From assembly GCA_010015675.1 (NCBI GenBank), contig ML976999.1:534173-595302 (forward strand): DNA of 61,130 bases, given 5' to 3'. The position numbers and the translations under genes were made by a program. Origin of the DNA: Byssothecium circinans. Its lineage: Eukaryota; Ascomycota; Dothideomycetes; Pleosporales; Massarinaceae. How positions within the stretch are numbered: the first letter of the stretch is position 1; every line of letters starts with the position of its first letter. The notes under the pieces are model-generated. The model was given only the letters and a program-made list of their open reading frames with translations. It made no database searches and had not been told where the DNA came from. Below, piece by piece: positions 33,256 through 43,325 of this stretch.

Positions 33256-34279
33256 AAGGGCTCTTGTCGCGTACGTTCCTCAGTCATTACGTCACCAGCA
33301 AGCAAAAATGCTCGGTGAACGCGATTTTCTGCCTAGTTGAGTTAAACCACAGTGTCAAAAGCTTTCATATTGTGTTAGAACTCGAGAAATGCAAATTCGT
33401 CAGGCGTTATGCTTTCACTTCTGCGCCGTTGGCTGTCGCGAACGACTATCTGCACATTCGTCAATCTTTTTGCGCTTGAGACAATAGGAGGTAGGGCAAT
33501 GTCAAGCTATATTTGTGCGTTCCAAGTGCTATTCGCGGGCCTTTTCTAGCGTGGCAGCTGACTGCCAGTGTTGAAAGAATTATCCAAGGTGCGCCTTCAC
33601 TATCATTCTCCAATATTGGAAGAAGTGTAATTTGACCTAATTCATTGACAGACACAAATATCGTCCCAAATAGCGCTAATTATCTCTTCCAAACATGCTT
33701 GAGGCATTCACATGATGTCAGCACCTCTACAAGGTTGGTCCGGTCACGTGATTCACCATCCGATCTGATCTTAGATAAGCACATTCGGGGTCCGTCTTCA
33801 ATGAGAAAATTTCACACCCGGACTACTAGAGTAACAAATCAACAGTATGTTACATAATTCTCCATCAGGTCCTGCCTCTCTGTGCAGGAAGTAAGACAAC
33901 TTCGCACTTACGCGAAGCCCCCCCTAGGCAGTCTTCCATGACGACCGTATTTTGAAGCCGCTGTCGCCTACGCCGCGTTTTCTTATTTATTGATATCTCC
34001 AACATCAACCTTGATATTTTCTCTACGAAGTGTTTCCTGTCGCTCGCTTTTGAACCAGATTATTCAGTGGGGCCTCCTTTGACCCAGCAATCAGCCGTAT
34101 GGGCATGTATTTAGGCCACCTTCTCATTTCACTTTCTCAAATTTTCTCATTTGATTTACAACCTTATGAGGAAAGAGTTTAAGTTCAATCATGGGCGGAG
34201 AACTGGTCTTTTAATGCATAATCATCAGTATTCTCTTGTACCGCTATGGGTGAGGCTGAAACTGACACCAACGACACTA
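33256..34279. other. Intergenic between Y and Z1
   Basis: No gene seen. A further CACGTG box lies near 33743. Confidence 0.4.
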
Positions 34280-36637
34280 TCAAACAATCTCGTCGTTCAT
34301 CCGCGACTCCATCTCCCAGGACAGCTCCACACCGAAGCCCAGTTCTTTTGTCAGATAGAGCTGAATCTGCTCCTCTGCCCAACCATTATTCCGCAAGTGC
34401 GCTTCCCAAGCGGCCCTGTCCTTCTGCTCTTCTTCAAGGCGAGCCCGACGCTCCTTCTTTCGAGCCCGAATTTTTGTTGCCCAGCTCTTCTTCTCCTTGA
34501 GAAGATCGTCGGCTTGAGGATGCCTGTCCTTCGGATTCTTTCTCGTTCTTGGATGCTTTTTCAGCTCGTTCTCGATCATCTCGACCTTTTTGTCGTACTC
34601 ATGGATCTGGTCGAGCTTTTCGTGGCTGCTCGCTCGGCGCCACTCGCGGACGGTGAAGTGGGAAGGATATTGTTCGAGCAGTTCGCTACTGGGCTTCTTC
34701 AGTTTAGAGGGGGGCTCCCGGGGGGTCTGACCCTTGTGCAGGGTCAGAGGAGCGGGTTGAGCTGGCGTCTGTCCAGGCTGTGCTGCTGGGTGGTCAAACT
34801 GCTGCACTTGCGCCTGGGTAGCTGGTTCATGTTGGAACTGCGTCGCTTCCGCATATGTAGCGGGATGGAATCTTTGTCCTTGTGCCTTAGTACATGTTGC
34901 CCTCTGTTGCGCTTGTTGATTTGCTTGAGAATTCGGCAATATGCTGTTCTGGAAGCTGTAAGCTGCACCGTACCGCTGCTGATATACATCGCTAAAGTGC
35001 TCATCTGTGGCGGAAGTGCGCTCCGTGAGTCCAAATCCTTCTGGAACATACTGCAGCCACTGTGGGTTTTGATATTCTGTATTGATATGCAGTGTACCAT
35101 ACCCGTTGGCGCCTATAGCTTTGTACGAAGCTTGTTGCTGTGCTACACTGGGATCGGCGTGAGTAATTGTTGGTGGGAACCCAGGTGTTTGTTCCTGGCC
35201 AGTAGCTTGGATCTGAGTCGTATTCAGGGCTCCCTCTGCCGACTCCTCATCCTCCGCCATGGATGCCTCAAGCAAATGCGCTAGCTGATTGCTCCAGAGA
35301 TTATTATCCAAATGACTACCGACATTGAGCCCTTGAGCTTCGCCATTGCGCATATTGTCGATGCTCGGCCCACCGGTAAGAAATGCCTCAGCATCTATCG
35401 AATTGACAGCATTATCCACGGCCCCATATTTGACGTTTGAAGTCGAGGAATCAAGTCGATCAGGCTCCTGTAATGCATTCTCAGAGATGATGCCATCTTC
35501 TTGTTCACCAACTTTGGTGGCTTCGGTGCCAGAAGACTCATTGAGCTCAGAATCTCCACATGTGTATAGCGGCTCATTGTCTCCGAACAGTGAGTCGCTG
35601 TCAATGGCTTCACTCTCCTCAGCATTGTGATCCTCGCTGTTTTTTATGGATGCATTATGCTCCTTGTCATTGAGGACGGATGCTGGATTCTCGCGCAACA
35701 TAGCGGATGAGAGCCCATTAATTGCTGCCTCTCCAGAGTCGTTGCTGGACTCCCCAAAGCGATCCAAGGTTGACAGTCCAATTTGGGCAGGGTACTCAAT
35801 AGACTGCGCAGCAGCGGCGGCGTTGCTCTCTTCTCCACTTCCTGTATGTACCAGTCCATGAAGCGGTTGATTGATCTGCTCATTTTCCAACACAGGGATT
35901 TGGCTGTCGTTGTCGAAAATGAGTTCTCCCGGAGTAAACAGATTGTTATACTCATTCTGCTGCTCCTGGCCGACTGCGCTTTGGATGCACCCCTCCGCCG
36001 TACTTTCTGGCCCGCGCAAGTGATGGCCGTGCTCATTGTTCAAAAAAGTGAGTTGCCAGTTGTTGCCCAAGAAGTGTTCCCCTTCGGCGATGGTCTGATC
36101 TCTATACATGTCTGGCTGCTCTTCCCTGGCTGTGTACTCCTCTGCCGTGGTCGTGAAGTTGAACAATTGGTCGATTTCCTCAGCAGTGTATGTAGGGCTG
36201 TCCCAGACCTCGTTCCAAAAGGGTGTTTCGGATGTCTGGAGGTCGAGAGGGGGAGATGGCAAGCTGAGGCCTCTGTCGTCAACCTCTTCATAGAGCCGAT
36301 CTTGTGTTCCCTCGATACCGACCGAATCAAATCGATGCTTGTTGTGCTCGGAGTTTTGCGCTGGTATCTCGATGCCATGGTGGACGGAGCGATGGTCGGC
36401 AGCGACGTGAGGAGGGCTTGGGGATGGAGGTCGACCGATGCCATCCATGCGCTCAGTGTCTTGATCGTGTTCGTTTCGATTTTGCGCCTCGCAGATACCG
36501 TTCACGCTATGGACTCCATTTGTCTGACGTAGCTTGCGGTCTAGTTTCGGGCGCTTGGAATCGGCGTGCTTGTCAAGGGCATTTGCGCGGGCGTCGACAG
36601 AAGCCTTGCGCTTTCTTCCACGCTTGGGGCTCGTCAT
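34280..36637 (-). CDS. Orphan gene Z1, acidic protein with basic NLS-like N-terminus and coiled-coil C-terminus
   Basis: A single exon of 785 aa. The start MTSPKRGRKRKASVDARAN was chosen over longer in-frame extensions because it follows a CT-rich leader and opens with a bipartite-like nuclear signal (PKRGRKRK and, at about residues 29-37, KRPKLDRKL). Residues 40-600 are acidic and low-complexity (N, E, Q, S). Residues 600-680 are Q/A/P-rich. The last 130 residues are strongly basic and helical (WRRASSHEKLDQIHEYDKK, TKIRARKKERRARLEEEQ) and look like a coiled coil. It is probably nuclear. No family is recognised. A CACGTG box lies 221 bases upstream. Confidence 0.7.
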   Translation of the reverse strand: MTSPKRGRKRKASVDARANALDKHADSKRPKLDRKLRQTNGVHSVNGICEAQNRNEHDQDTERMDGIGRPPSPSPPHVAADHRSVHHGIEIPAQNSEHNKHRFDSVGIEGTQDRLYEEVDDRGLSLPSPPLDLQTSETPFWNEVWDSPTYTAEEIDQLFNFTTTAEEYTAREEQPDMYRDQTIAEGEHFLGNNWQLTFLNNEHGHHLRGPESTAEGCIQSAVGQEQQNEYNNLFTPGELIFDNDSQIPVLENEQINQPLHGLVHTGSGEESNAAAAAQSIEYPAQIGLSTLDRFGESSNDSGEAAINGLSSAMLRENPASVLNDKEHNASIKNSEDHNAEESEAIDSDSLFGDNEPLYTCGDSELNESSGTEATKVGEQEDGIISENALQEPDRLDSSTSNVKYGAVDNAVNSIDAEAFLTGGPSIDNMRNGEAQGLNVGSHLDNNLWSNQLAHLLEASMAEDEESAEGALNTTQIQATGQEQTPGFPPTITHADPSVAQQQASYKAIGANGYGTLHINTEYQNPQWLQYVPEGFGLTERTSATDEHFSDVYQQRYGAAYSFQNSILPNSQANQQAQQRATCTKAQGQRFHPATYAEATQFQHEPATQAQVQQFDHPAAQPGQTPAQPAPLTLHKGQTPREPPSKLKKPSSELLEQYPSHFTVREWRRASSHEKLDQIHEYDKKVEMIENELKKHPRTRKNPKDRHPQADDLLKEKKSWATKIRARKKERRARLEEEQKDRAAWEAHLRNNGWAEEQIQLYLTKELGFGVELSWEMESRMNDEIV

Positions 36638-36857
36638 CGTCTTGGAATATTGTTCCAAAAAGCTGGATATCTTGCGCTTTTGCCTGGGTGTGCGGAGAAA
36701 GTGCAGTGTGGGGAGAGCTTCTACGGTTGAATGCCTGGTTGAGGTTGGTTTTGCGCAGGGATTGGCTTGGAGGAGAGGGTGGGAAATTATATACGGAGCG
36801 CGGTGCACTAGCGCGTCATCGGTGAATTGTGTTGTGGTGTAAGGATGTGCCCAGAGC

Positions 36858-36863
36858 CACGTG
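36858..36863. promoter_or_regulatory. CACGTG box upstream of Z1
   Basis: Located 221 bases before the Z1 start codon, in the context ccacgtgac. Confidence 0.4.
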
Positions 36864-38055
36864 ACAAGCCCGAGCCGGCGGTTTTTACCCAAGCGGCTCT
36901 CGGTAATCATCATTATCATTACACAACGCCAGGGCAATACAGACAGCTTTCCTTTGTACAAGATGGTGTCAAACACTTCAAATAGGTAGACAAGAACTGT
37001 TCCTTCATTTGTTTATTTAGCAATCCAAAAGCTCCTCTTTAACCTATCAATTTTCCGATTGCGGGTCAGGGTCCCATACCCTCTTGATACACATCATTGT
37101 GTGCGGGCACGGACCGAGCGCGAAATTCTCATGATTCTGTCGAAGGGTACGTCATAGAAGAGCAAGAAAGTCCCTGGAAGCCGGAAGTAGTCGCGTGGGC
37201 CGTGTTACCCCGCCAAGACCAGGGCCATGAATGGCGGATCACACCGCAGAAGACAAAAGCTGAGATACTTGTGGCGCATCCAGTGCCCCGGGGTCCGCCT
37301 CCATCTACTTGGATTTATAATAGTACCCTATTCATTGTGAAACCAACATCATGTTTTGATATCAGAATCCATATTAATGTGACCACCATCGAAATTTTCA
37401 ATTTTGTCCTACCCCGACACGACATATCGGTCTGAACGGTTCGCTACGTACTAAACCGTCCATCTCAGGTCCATTCTCCCATCCGGTTCATTCAAAACCA
37501 CGCACCTATGTATTCTCTTCCCTTGAGTTCCCCTGCTCAACGCACTATTGATCACTTCATCTCTCATGCTCGCTGTCTCTACTAACATGACACTTAAAAC
37601 CTGATCATGAGCAAAACATCTTCCATAAATATCATTTTATATTGTGCATGAAACACGGCAATAGTATCATATACTACCGTCCAAAAACTATGTATACAGA
37701 ATGCTGGCCATCCTAGAAGAAGGCTCATAAATAAGGGATTTAGCAAATGTAACCCAAACCAAATATCCTCCTATCCTCGATACCATAGCGGCCTATCACA
37801 GGTCGTAAGCCATAGTTCACACACTGACCCCATGCAATTCTTTCGCTATAGGTGCCGTAGGATCTAAAGAAGCCTCAATCATAAGGCATTCTTAATACCC
37901 CGGTCTTGAAGTCTAGTTTTGCTACCAAGCTTCGGGAAACCCAGCCACTGTTCGCTTTTGCGTTGCTTTTATGGACAACGTCTTTTTTTCCCCTGCTCCA
38001 GCCTGTTGCTGATATGGGATGGGGCGGTCAGCTCGCATTTATGCGGCAGAGTTAT
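36864..38055. other. Intergenic between Z1 and Z2
   Basis: About 1.2 kb on the promoter side of Z1 and the 3' side of Z2. No gene was seen. Confidence 0.4.
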
Positions 38056-40293
38056 TTACCACCCATTGAACGATTCTTGACCCAGCGTGGCATGAAAGCC
38101 TTCATTGACGAGCATTTGCTCAATCAATGGCCTCGTGAGGCTGGGATTGGTAGTCCTCCAGACGTGGATTTGCGCCAGCATATCATTCCTCTCTTTGTCC
38201 TTCAATCGAGAGATTTGTCTTGGACGATTTCTGACCATATCCATCACAGTTCGACGCCCTGGATCCTTGTAGGCTTTGGCCTTGAATTGCGGCGTTAGCT
38301 TTTGCGCCTGTCCGTTGGCTAATTCCTGGGTGTACCGAGCTATGGTCGCTCGGCGGTCAGCTCGTTTGGCTGTTGTAGATAGAGCTGAAAGCACGATGGC
38401 CTGGACTGCTCCAGCGACGCCTTGGTTCTGAGCTGGAGGAAGTTTTGCGGCAGAAGATGTAGATTGCCCATGAGGCTTGTGTTTTAGCGCTGTCCGTTGA
38501 CGTCGTCGTCTGGCGGGGGGTTGAGCTGGCGGCTGAGCATTCTGCCGTTGAGGAAGGGCCTGAGCAACCCTGTCTTGGATCCGCTGTAATATCTTGCGAG
38601 GGCTTAAGCCTGAAATGTCCCCAAGCTTTGCTCCCTCTTTCAAGGCTGCATACTGTGATTGCGATCCAGAGTCCGAGCTATCTCCGAGGTTCAATTCTTC
38701 TTTTAACCTGTCATACGACGGTTCTGGTTGAGATACTGGCGACCGTTGCCCAAATTCTGAAGCAGCATTGGCTACGGAGTCAACAGCATGGGCGATGTTG
38801 CTGTTTCCTGAAGGTGTTGAAGGCGATGCTGGGTCAGCTGGTTGTTCTCGGTGTATCCTTGGCGAGGACTCTGGCTGGTTTGTAATATCCTGGAGGGCAC
38901 GACGTGTGGTGCGGGTACCCAATACCAGAGCTGGGCCATGCTGCTTCTCACGCTGCACAACTGTCGGAATGTGCCCGTTCTCATCGCCACCTGACATAGG
39001 TACAGGGGACTGCATGTGCAGCGCGCTTGGAATATATTGAGAAGGCGAGGCGCCTAACTGCGGATCGATGGAAGTAGAAAAACTTTGACCAGATCCTACT
39101 GTGAGGTCTTTTCGTGTAGACTCAAGTACTGGAGTGTACTCTGTACATGCCTCCTCGGAGACATCCTGGCTGGGCATACCGACTTGGGGGTTTACGGCGG
39201 GCATGGCTTCCGAACCAAACTTCGGGGAAGGCGTTGGCAGAAGGGTGTTACTATCGTCTTCAACCAGCTGTGGCCGTTGTTCGCTATCTTGGTAAAGCGC
39301 GAACCCTGAGTAGTCGAAGTTGACATCTCCGGCAGATATTTCACCGGGAAGATATTCCTTCAAAACATCATTGGCACCACGGTCTCCACTTTCAAGTGCC
39401 TCCTTATTTGTGTCGTCTCCAAAGACCCGCCGCGGAGCCGTCGGTGGATTTACGAATTCGTTCTGAGCTGGATCGCGAAAGATAGTACCCCACCCTGCAA
39501 TCTCAAGTGACTCTTGATGGCCCCATAATGGGTCGTTTAATTCATTGCCTTCAAGGCCGATATCATTCGCCCAGATGGCAGAGTTGAACAAGACATACTG
39601 GGTGACATCCGCGAAACCTTGCCGCTCAAGAAAGGCTTGCCGCTCAGCCGGGGATCCAAACTTCCACTCCAAGTGGCGGAAGATACAATGTGCTACATTC
39701 TGTAGATCCCCTGCTGTGATCTCGTCTCTGGTATAAGCCTTGTAATAACAGAGTTTGCCATCTTTGATCATCTTTGTGAAGATTGGCATAGGTGCAAATT
39801 CAGGTTCTGGCTCAAACCACTGGAGGAGATTGTTCAAGTCCGGCTCATTGAATTTCCCTTCTTGGCCCGGGAAGATCTCTGCGATGCGGTGCCTCGTCCT
39901 CGAGAGTAATAGGGGTGACTCGGTCAGGATATTGACCCAGCCAACAAGGGAAACCGAAGGATCTTGAAAGCTTGTCCACGTAAGTGGGCCCCCAGGGAAT
40001 GGAACTGTCCATACCGAGGACACTTGCGTCAACGACGGAGTCAACGGTTGATCATCGAACTGTGGTGATACACTTGGTGCATCTACGAGTCGAGTCGTAG
40101 GGGGGAGTATGTGGCTCTCCGTGGAAGTATCATTATGGGCCCGATTGATTTGGCCTGTCCTTGTAGTTGGTGTCTGTTTTTTTTTCGAGTATCGTGCCCT
40201 CTTGACCTTTGTGTGCGAGTGGTCCTCGCTATCTTGGTAGACAGAGAAGCCGCGCTTCCTACGTCCTACGCGTGACTGAGCACTATTCATCAT
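38056..40293 (-). CDS. Orphan gene Z2 (intact copy of a tandem triplet)
   Basis: A single exon of 745 aa. The start MMNSAQSRVGRRKRGFSVYQ was chosen because the decayed copy at 43044 opens with the matching MERRKRALSVHE. Basic clusters GRRKRGF and KVKRARYSKKK near the N-terminus and ARRRRQR in the C-terminal part look like nuclear signals. A conserved folded block lies at about residues 100-280 (FTKMIKDGKLCYYKAYTRDE, HCIFRHLEWKFGSPAER, LNDPLWGHQESLEIAGWGTI). The last 80 residues (KAKAYKDPGRRTVMDMVRNR, ATLGQESFNGW) are also conserved in both degenerate copies. The region between is low-complexity. No known family. A CACGTG box lies 258 bases upstream. Confidence 0.75.
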   Translation of the reverse strand: MMNSAQSRVGRRKRGFSVYQDSEDHSHTKVKRARYSKKKQTPTTRTGQINRAHNDTSTESHILPPTTRLVDAPSVSPQFDDQPLTPSLTQVSSVWTVPFPGGPLTWTSFQDPSVSLVGWVNILTESPLLLSRTRHRIAEIFPGQEGKFNEPDLNNLLQWFEPEPEFAPMPIFTKMIKDGKLCYYKAYTRDEITAGDLQNVAHCIFRHLEWKFGSPAERQAFLERQGFADVTQYVLFNSAIWANDIGLEGNELNDPLWGHQESLEIAGWGTIFRDPAQNEFVNPPTAPRRVFGDDTNKEALESGDRGANDVLKEYLPGEISAGDVNFDYSGFALYQDSEQRPQLVEDDSNTLLPTPSPKFGSEAMPAVNPQVGMPSQDVSEEACTEYTPVLESTRKDLTVGSGQSFSTSIDPQLGASPSQYIPSALHMQSPVPMSGGDENGHIPTVVQREKQHGPALVLGTRTTRRALQDITNQPESSPRIHREQPADPASPSTPSGNSNIAHAVDSVANAASEFGQRSPVSQPEPSYDRLKEELNLGDSSDSGSQSQYAALKEGAKLGDISGLSPRKILQRIQDRVAQALPQRQNAQPPAQPPARRRRQRTALKHKPHGQSTSSAAKLPPAQNQGVAGAVQAIVLSALSTTAKRADRRATIARYTQELANGQAQKLTPQFKAKAYKDPGRRTVMDMVRNRPRQISRLKDKERNDMLAQIHVWRTTNPSLTRPLIEQMLVNEGFHATLGQESFNGW

Positions 40294-40550
40294 GGAATTT
40301 CTGCTCACTATGTCTAGGTTAGAATGAGGGAATAAGATGAAAGGGATAGGTATGGTTGACTCCACCCCAACAGTGCTGGCGTGCCGAATATCCACTGCTT
40401 TTGCGATTGGAGTTGTCAGTTGACGGAGTTCGCTGCTCGTAAATGTTGTGGGTTGTGAGTTGTATGGTTTGGTTTACTTGGTGGTTGGATGGAACTATAT
40501 AGGGAAGAGAAACACACTAGCAAAGAGCATATGGGGTGAATATTCGAAGT

Positions 40551-40556
40551 CACGTG
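40551..40556. promoter_or_regulatory. CACGTG box upstream of Z2
   Basis: Context gtcacgtgactgag, 258 bases before the Z2 start codon. The near-identical context tcacgtgactg recurs upstream of the third Z copy. Confidence 0.4.
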
Positions 40557-41109
40557 ACTGAGCGGTCACCGCAAACATTCCCAGGAATACGAGGTCGTCA
40601 GATTATCAAGTCATGCGTTTTCAATATTTCGCGTAATTTTTGTATGAGTCTTAAAGAAACGCATTGTTATATTTGTCGGCGCTCTCGAAGTGTAGGCTCA
40701 AGGGCGCACAATGTTTCAACACAGAACGGCTTCGTTAATACTATTTAATACAGGCATTACTAACATGCACTTCACCGGTATTTAAGTCACATCATTTGGA
40801 AAACACAAGGTAGTGTTCTCACAATGTAATAACTCGACGCACTTAAAGAAATCCGGATCAACGCTAGTCCCCCTCGATAATCCCGTTCAGTTTCTAGTCA
40901 TAAGATCGGCGCTTGCTGCATCACCAATCCCTTACAACTATAGATGCCTACCAGAGTACAATATTCAGAGTCCACTTCCCTGTTTTCGTTCGATTGTAGT
41001 CGTAATTATGGATATTTACCTTTTCGATTGTATCACGAGGATATGCAAGATGCTCATTCCAACTCGCATCATCCTCTCTTTTCCAATTCATGCCGATAGA
41101 GGGCGCCAT

Positions 41110-43044
41110 CTACCCCCCGTTGAAGGCATCTTTTCCGAGTGTAGTCACAAAATTGTGATTCATCAACCGCTCCCGGGTCAAATCGTCCGTAATAGCGGAT
41201 CGTTGCTTTTCCATACCCCCCAGTTTTCAATCTGCCTAGGATGATTCCTGACCACGTCCATGACCGATCGGCGCCATCTGTCCATATAGTCAGCATTCTT
41301 GAACCGCGTAGTCAATTTTGCTGCTTTGCCGTTGGTTGGGTCTTGAATAAACCTGGAAAGATTTTGTCAGCGAGAGGTGCGCTGGTATGGTTTTGACGCG
41401 TCTGATTTTCTGGATGGCGAAGCAACTCCCTTAAGGACAGGCAGATTTGGTTGGGTATTCATTGCTTGGCCTTGGTTTCCAGTTGGTTGTACGGCTTGCG
41501 TGTTGTTGGGCCAGGTGTTTGGCGCAGGCATAGGCACTGGTGCGGGGATAACTGTCAGTAGTGGAAAGGAAGTAGGTTGTTGTGCACCAGCTCGTGGTCA
41601 ATTTCTCCTTGGGCTGCAACTTGCAGCTGATGCCCGGAACGCCTTGGAGCTGGTCTATTTTCAAGCTGCATAACTTTGCTTCGTATCTGATCCAAAATCA
41701 CTGCTGCGTTTGGACCAGATATATCTCCAAGCGTCTCCACAGGCTTGTCCAAAAAAGGTGCTGCCGAAGGAACATCCTGTGAAATTTCTCTACATCCTGA
41801 AGTGCTCGACGTCTCGGGAATATACTAGGAGCATCATCGCGGCTCCCATCTTTCGATAGTTGGGTTTTCATCAAAGCGGTAGAGTTCTCACCCTGGGCTG
41901 AGTTGGAATCGGTCGATTGAGCTGATCATGATCGGAGATCAGTTGCTTCCGGCTGGTCATCGATATTGACTGTCACTCCTCCAGACACTTCCACCCTGGC
42001 TGCCAGCTCGGCGCTGCCATGATCAGGTCCTTGAGCCTCGACTCTTGCCGCTACAAAATTCCTTGCTATGCAGGTTCATTTACAAAAGTTTCGGCGATAC
42101 CGTCCGCGCTCATGTGAAGTTAGATATCTGTAATAACCGCTACAAACTTGGCCCTCGTAGCCCTCCATCCAACTCGCGATAGCCGCAACTCAAACTTTCC
42201 GCGCATGCTCGAGTCAAAAAAAAAAAACTCGACATCGCTGTGTTCTGATACTGTATTGTGGGCCGCTTGTGCTTCCGAGTCAATAGCGCCCTGGTGATCA
42301 GCAACAAGGAATGAATCGCGGTAAATGGTTCCCCAACCCGTGATCTCAATATAGTTCTTGTGCACCCACAGTGGGTCATGGCACATGTCGCCTTCCACAC
42401 GAGTGTCGTTTGCCCAATGGTAAGTATAGGGCACAACATAATCATGGATATTTGTTCTACAACGAACGCATTCCTCTCTTCTGGCGAGAGAAATCTCAGC
42501 TCGAAATATTTGAAGATGCGCCAAGCCGCTTCTTGGATGGTAGTTGGTGAGATTGCCTTATGACTATTTGCTTTGTAGCAACACATGGCTCCATACTTGA
42601 ACTGAGAGATGAAGTCTGGCTCTGGCGCACCTTCGGTGTCTGGGATCAGATGCTAGAGAAGGCGCTCATAATTTGGCTTTCGGAACTCCCCGTTTACATC
42701 CAGATGAATTATTGCGACACGATGCCTCACGGCGGCATAGGTCAGAAGACCTAGGATAAATGTCAATCTAGGCGCTCTTCAAAGTCCCGGGATCTTGAGC
42801 ATAGACACTCGTGATAGGGTCGCCATGATATGGTACAGTCAAATTGACCAAGCTTGAGGCGGCAGAGTCAACGGCTGGTTTACGATATGAGAAGATATAA
42901 GAGGATCATTGTGAGCATTTTCGTGCGCTGGCTGAAGGCCGAGAAACGTTTCCGTCGTACTCCGCCGGGCTTCGTCTGAGACGGGCTCACTGGGGGGCAA
43001 AGCGAAGTCTCATGTACGGATAAAGCGCGCTTGCGGCGCTCCAT
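41110..43044 (-). pseudogene. Second Z2 copy, decayed
   Basis: The minus strand from 43044 opens MERRKRALSVHETSL, matching the Z2 N-terminus. Further down, CCYKANSHKAISPTTIQEAA and FKYFELRFLSPEERNAF match the Z2 block; after a frame change NDTRVEGDMCHDPLWVHKN and EITGWGTIYRDS follow. At the 3' end, KNADYMDRWRRSVMDVVRNH and TLGKDAFNGG match the Z2 C-terminus, ending at TAG 41110-41112. Several frameshifts, and the dispersed repeat at 42133-42191 next to an A12 run, interrupt it. The distance between its 3' end and that of Z2 is 3054 bp. Confidence 0.8.
42133..42191 (+). repeat. Dispersed repeat, copy 2 (inside decayed Z2)
   Basis: Same element as 27021-27088 without the 9-nt block. It is followed after about 25 bases by an A12 run (about 42216-42227). 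It lies where the second Z copy loses similarity to Z2, so it may be an insertion. Confidence 0.75.
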
Positions 43045-43295
43045 TTCCGATCAAGCTGTGCTCATAGTGCGACAGATGCTTTTATTTGATGAGAACTTGG
43101 AAACGTAAATGGGACGAAAGGAATTCGATGACATTTGGCGACCGACAGTGTTGTCGCTTTTCTGTTGCCTTTACTCTGGAAATTTCGCCCGCGGTTGAGA
43201 GCCGATGTTCTATATTGCTCTCTAGAAGAGTAGGTAAGCTAAGGCTAAGGTGCATAATTTTGGAAGCGAGGGAGAGGTGCTAAATTACCTGGGGT

Positions 43296-43309
43296 CACGT
43301 GCGCACGTG
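43296..43309. promoter_or_regulatory. Two CACGTG boxes upstream of the decayed Z2 copy
   Basis: CACGTG at 43296-43301 and 43304-43309, 252 and 260 bases before the old start codon (43044). This is the same position as in intact Z2. Confidence 0.4.
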
Positions 43310-43325
43310 ACTAAGACAATCACGC

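Noticed and set aside
34151..36842. Plus-strand frames of up to 377 codons over Z1
   Set aside because: Leu/Cys-rich shadows of the long Z1 frame, with no start context or motifs.
42120..42586. Two overlapping minus-strand frames as separate genes
   Set aside because: Together they match successive parts of Z2 and are pieces of one decayed copy; the C-terminal part of one frame is only the dispersed repeat.
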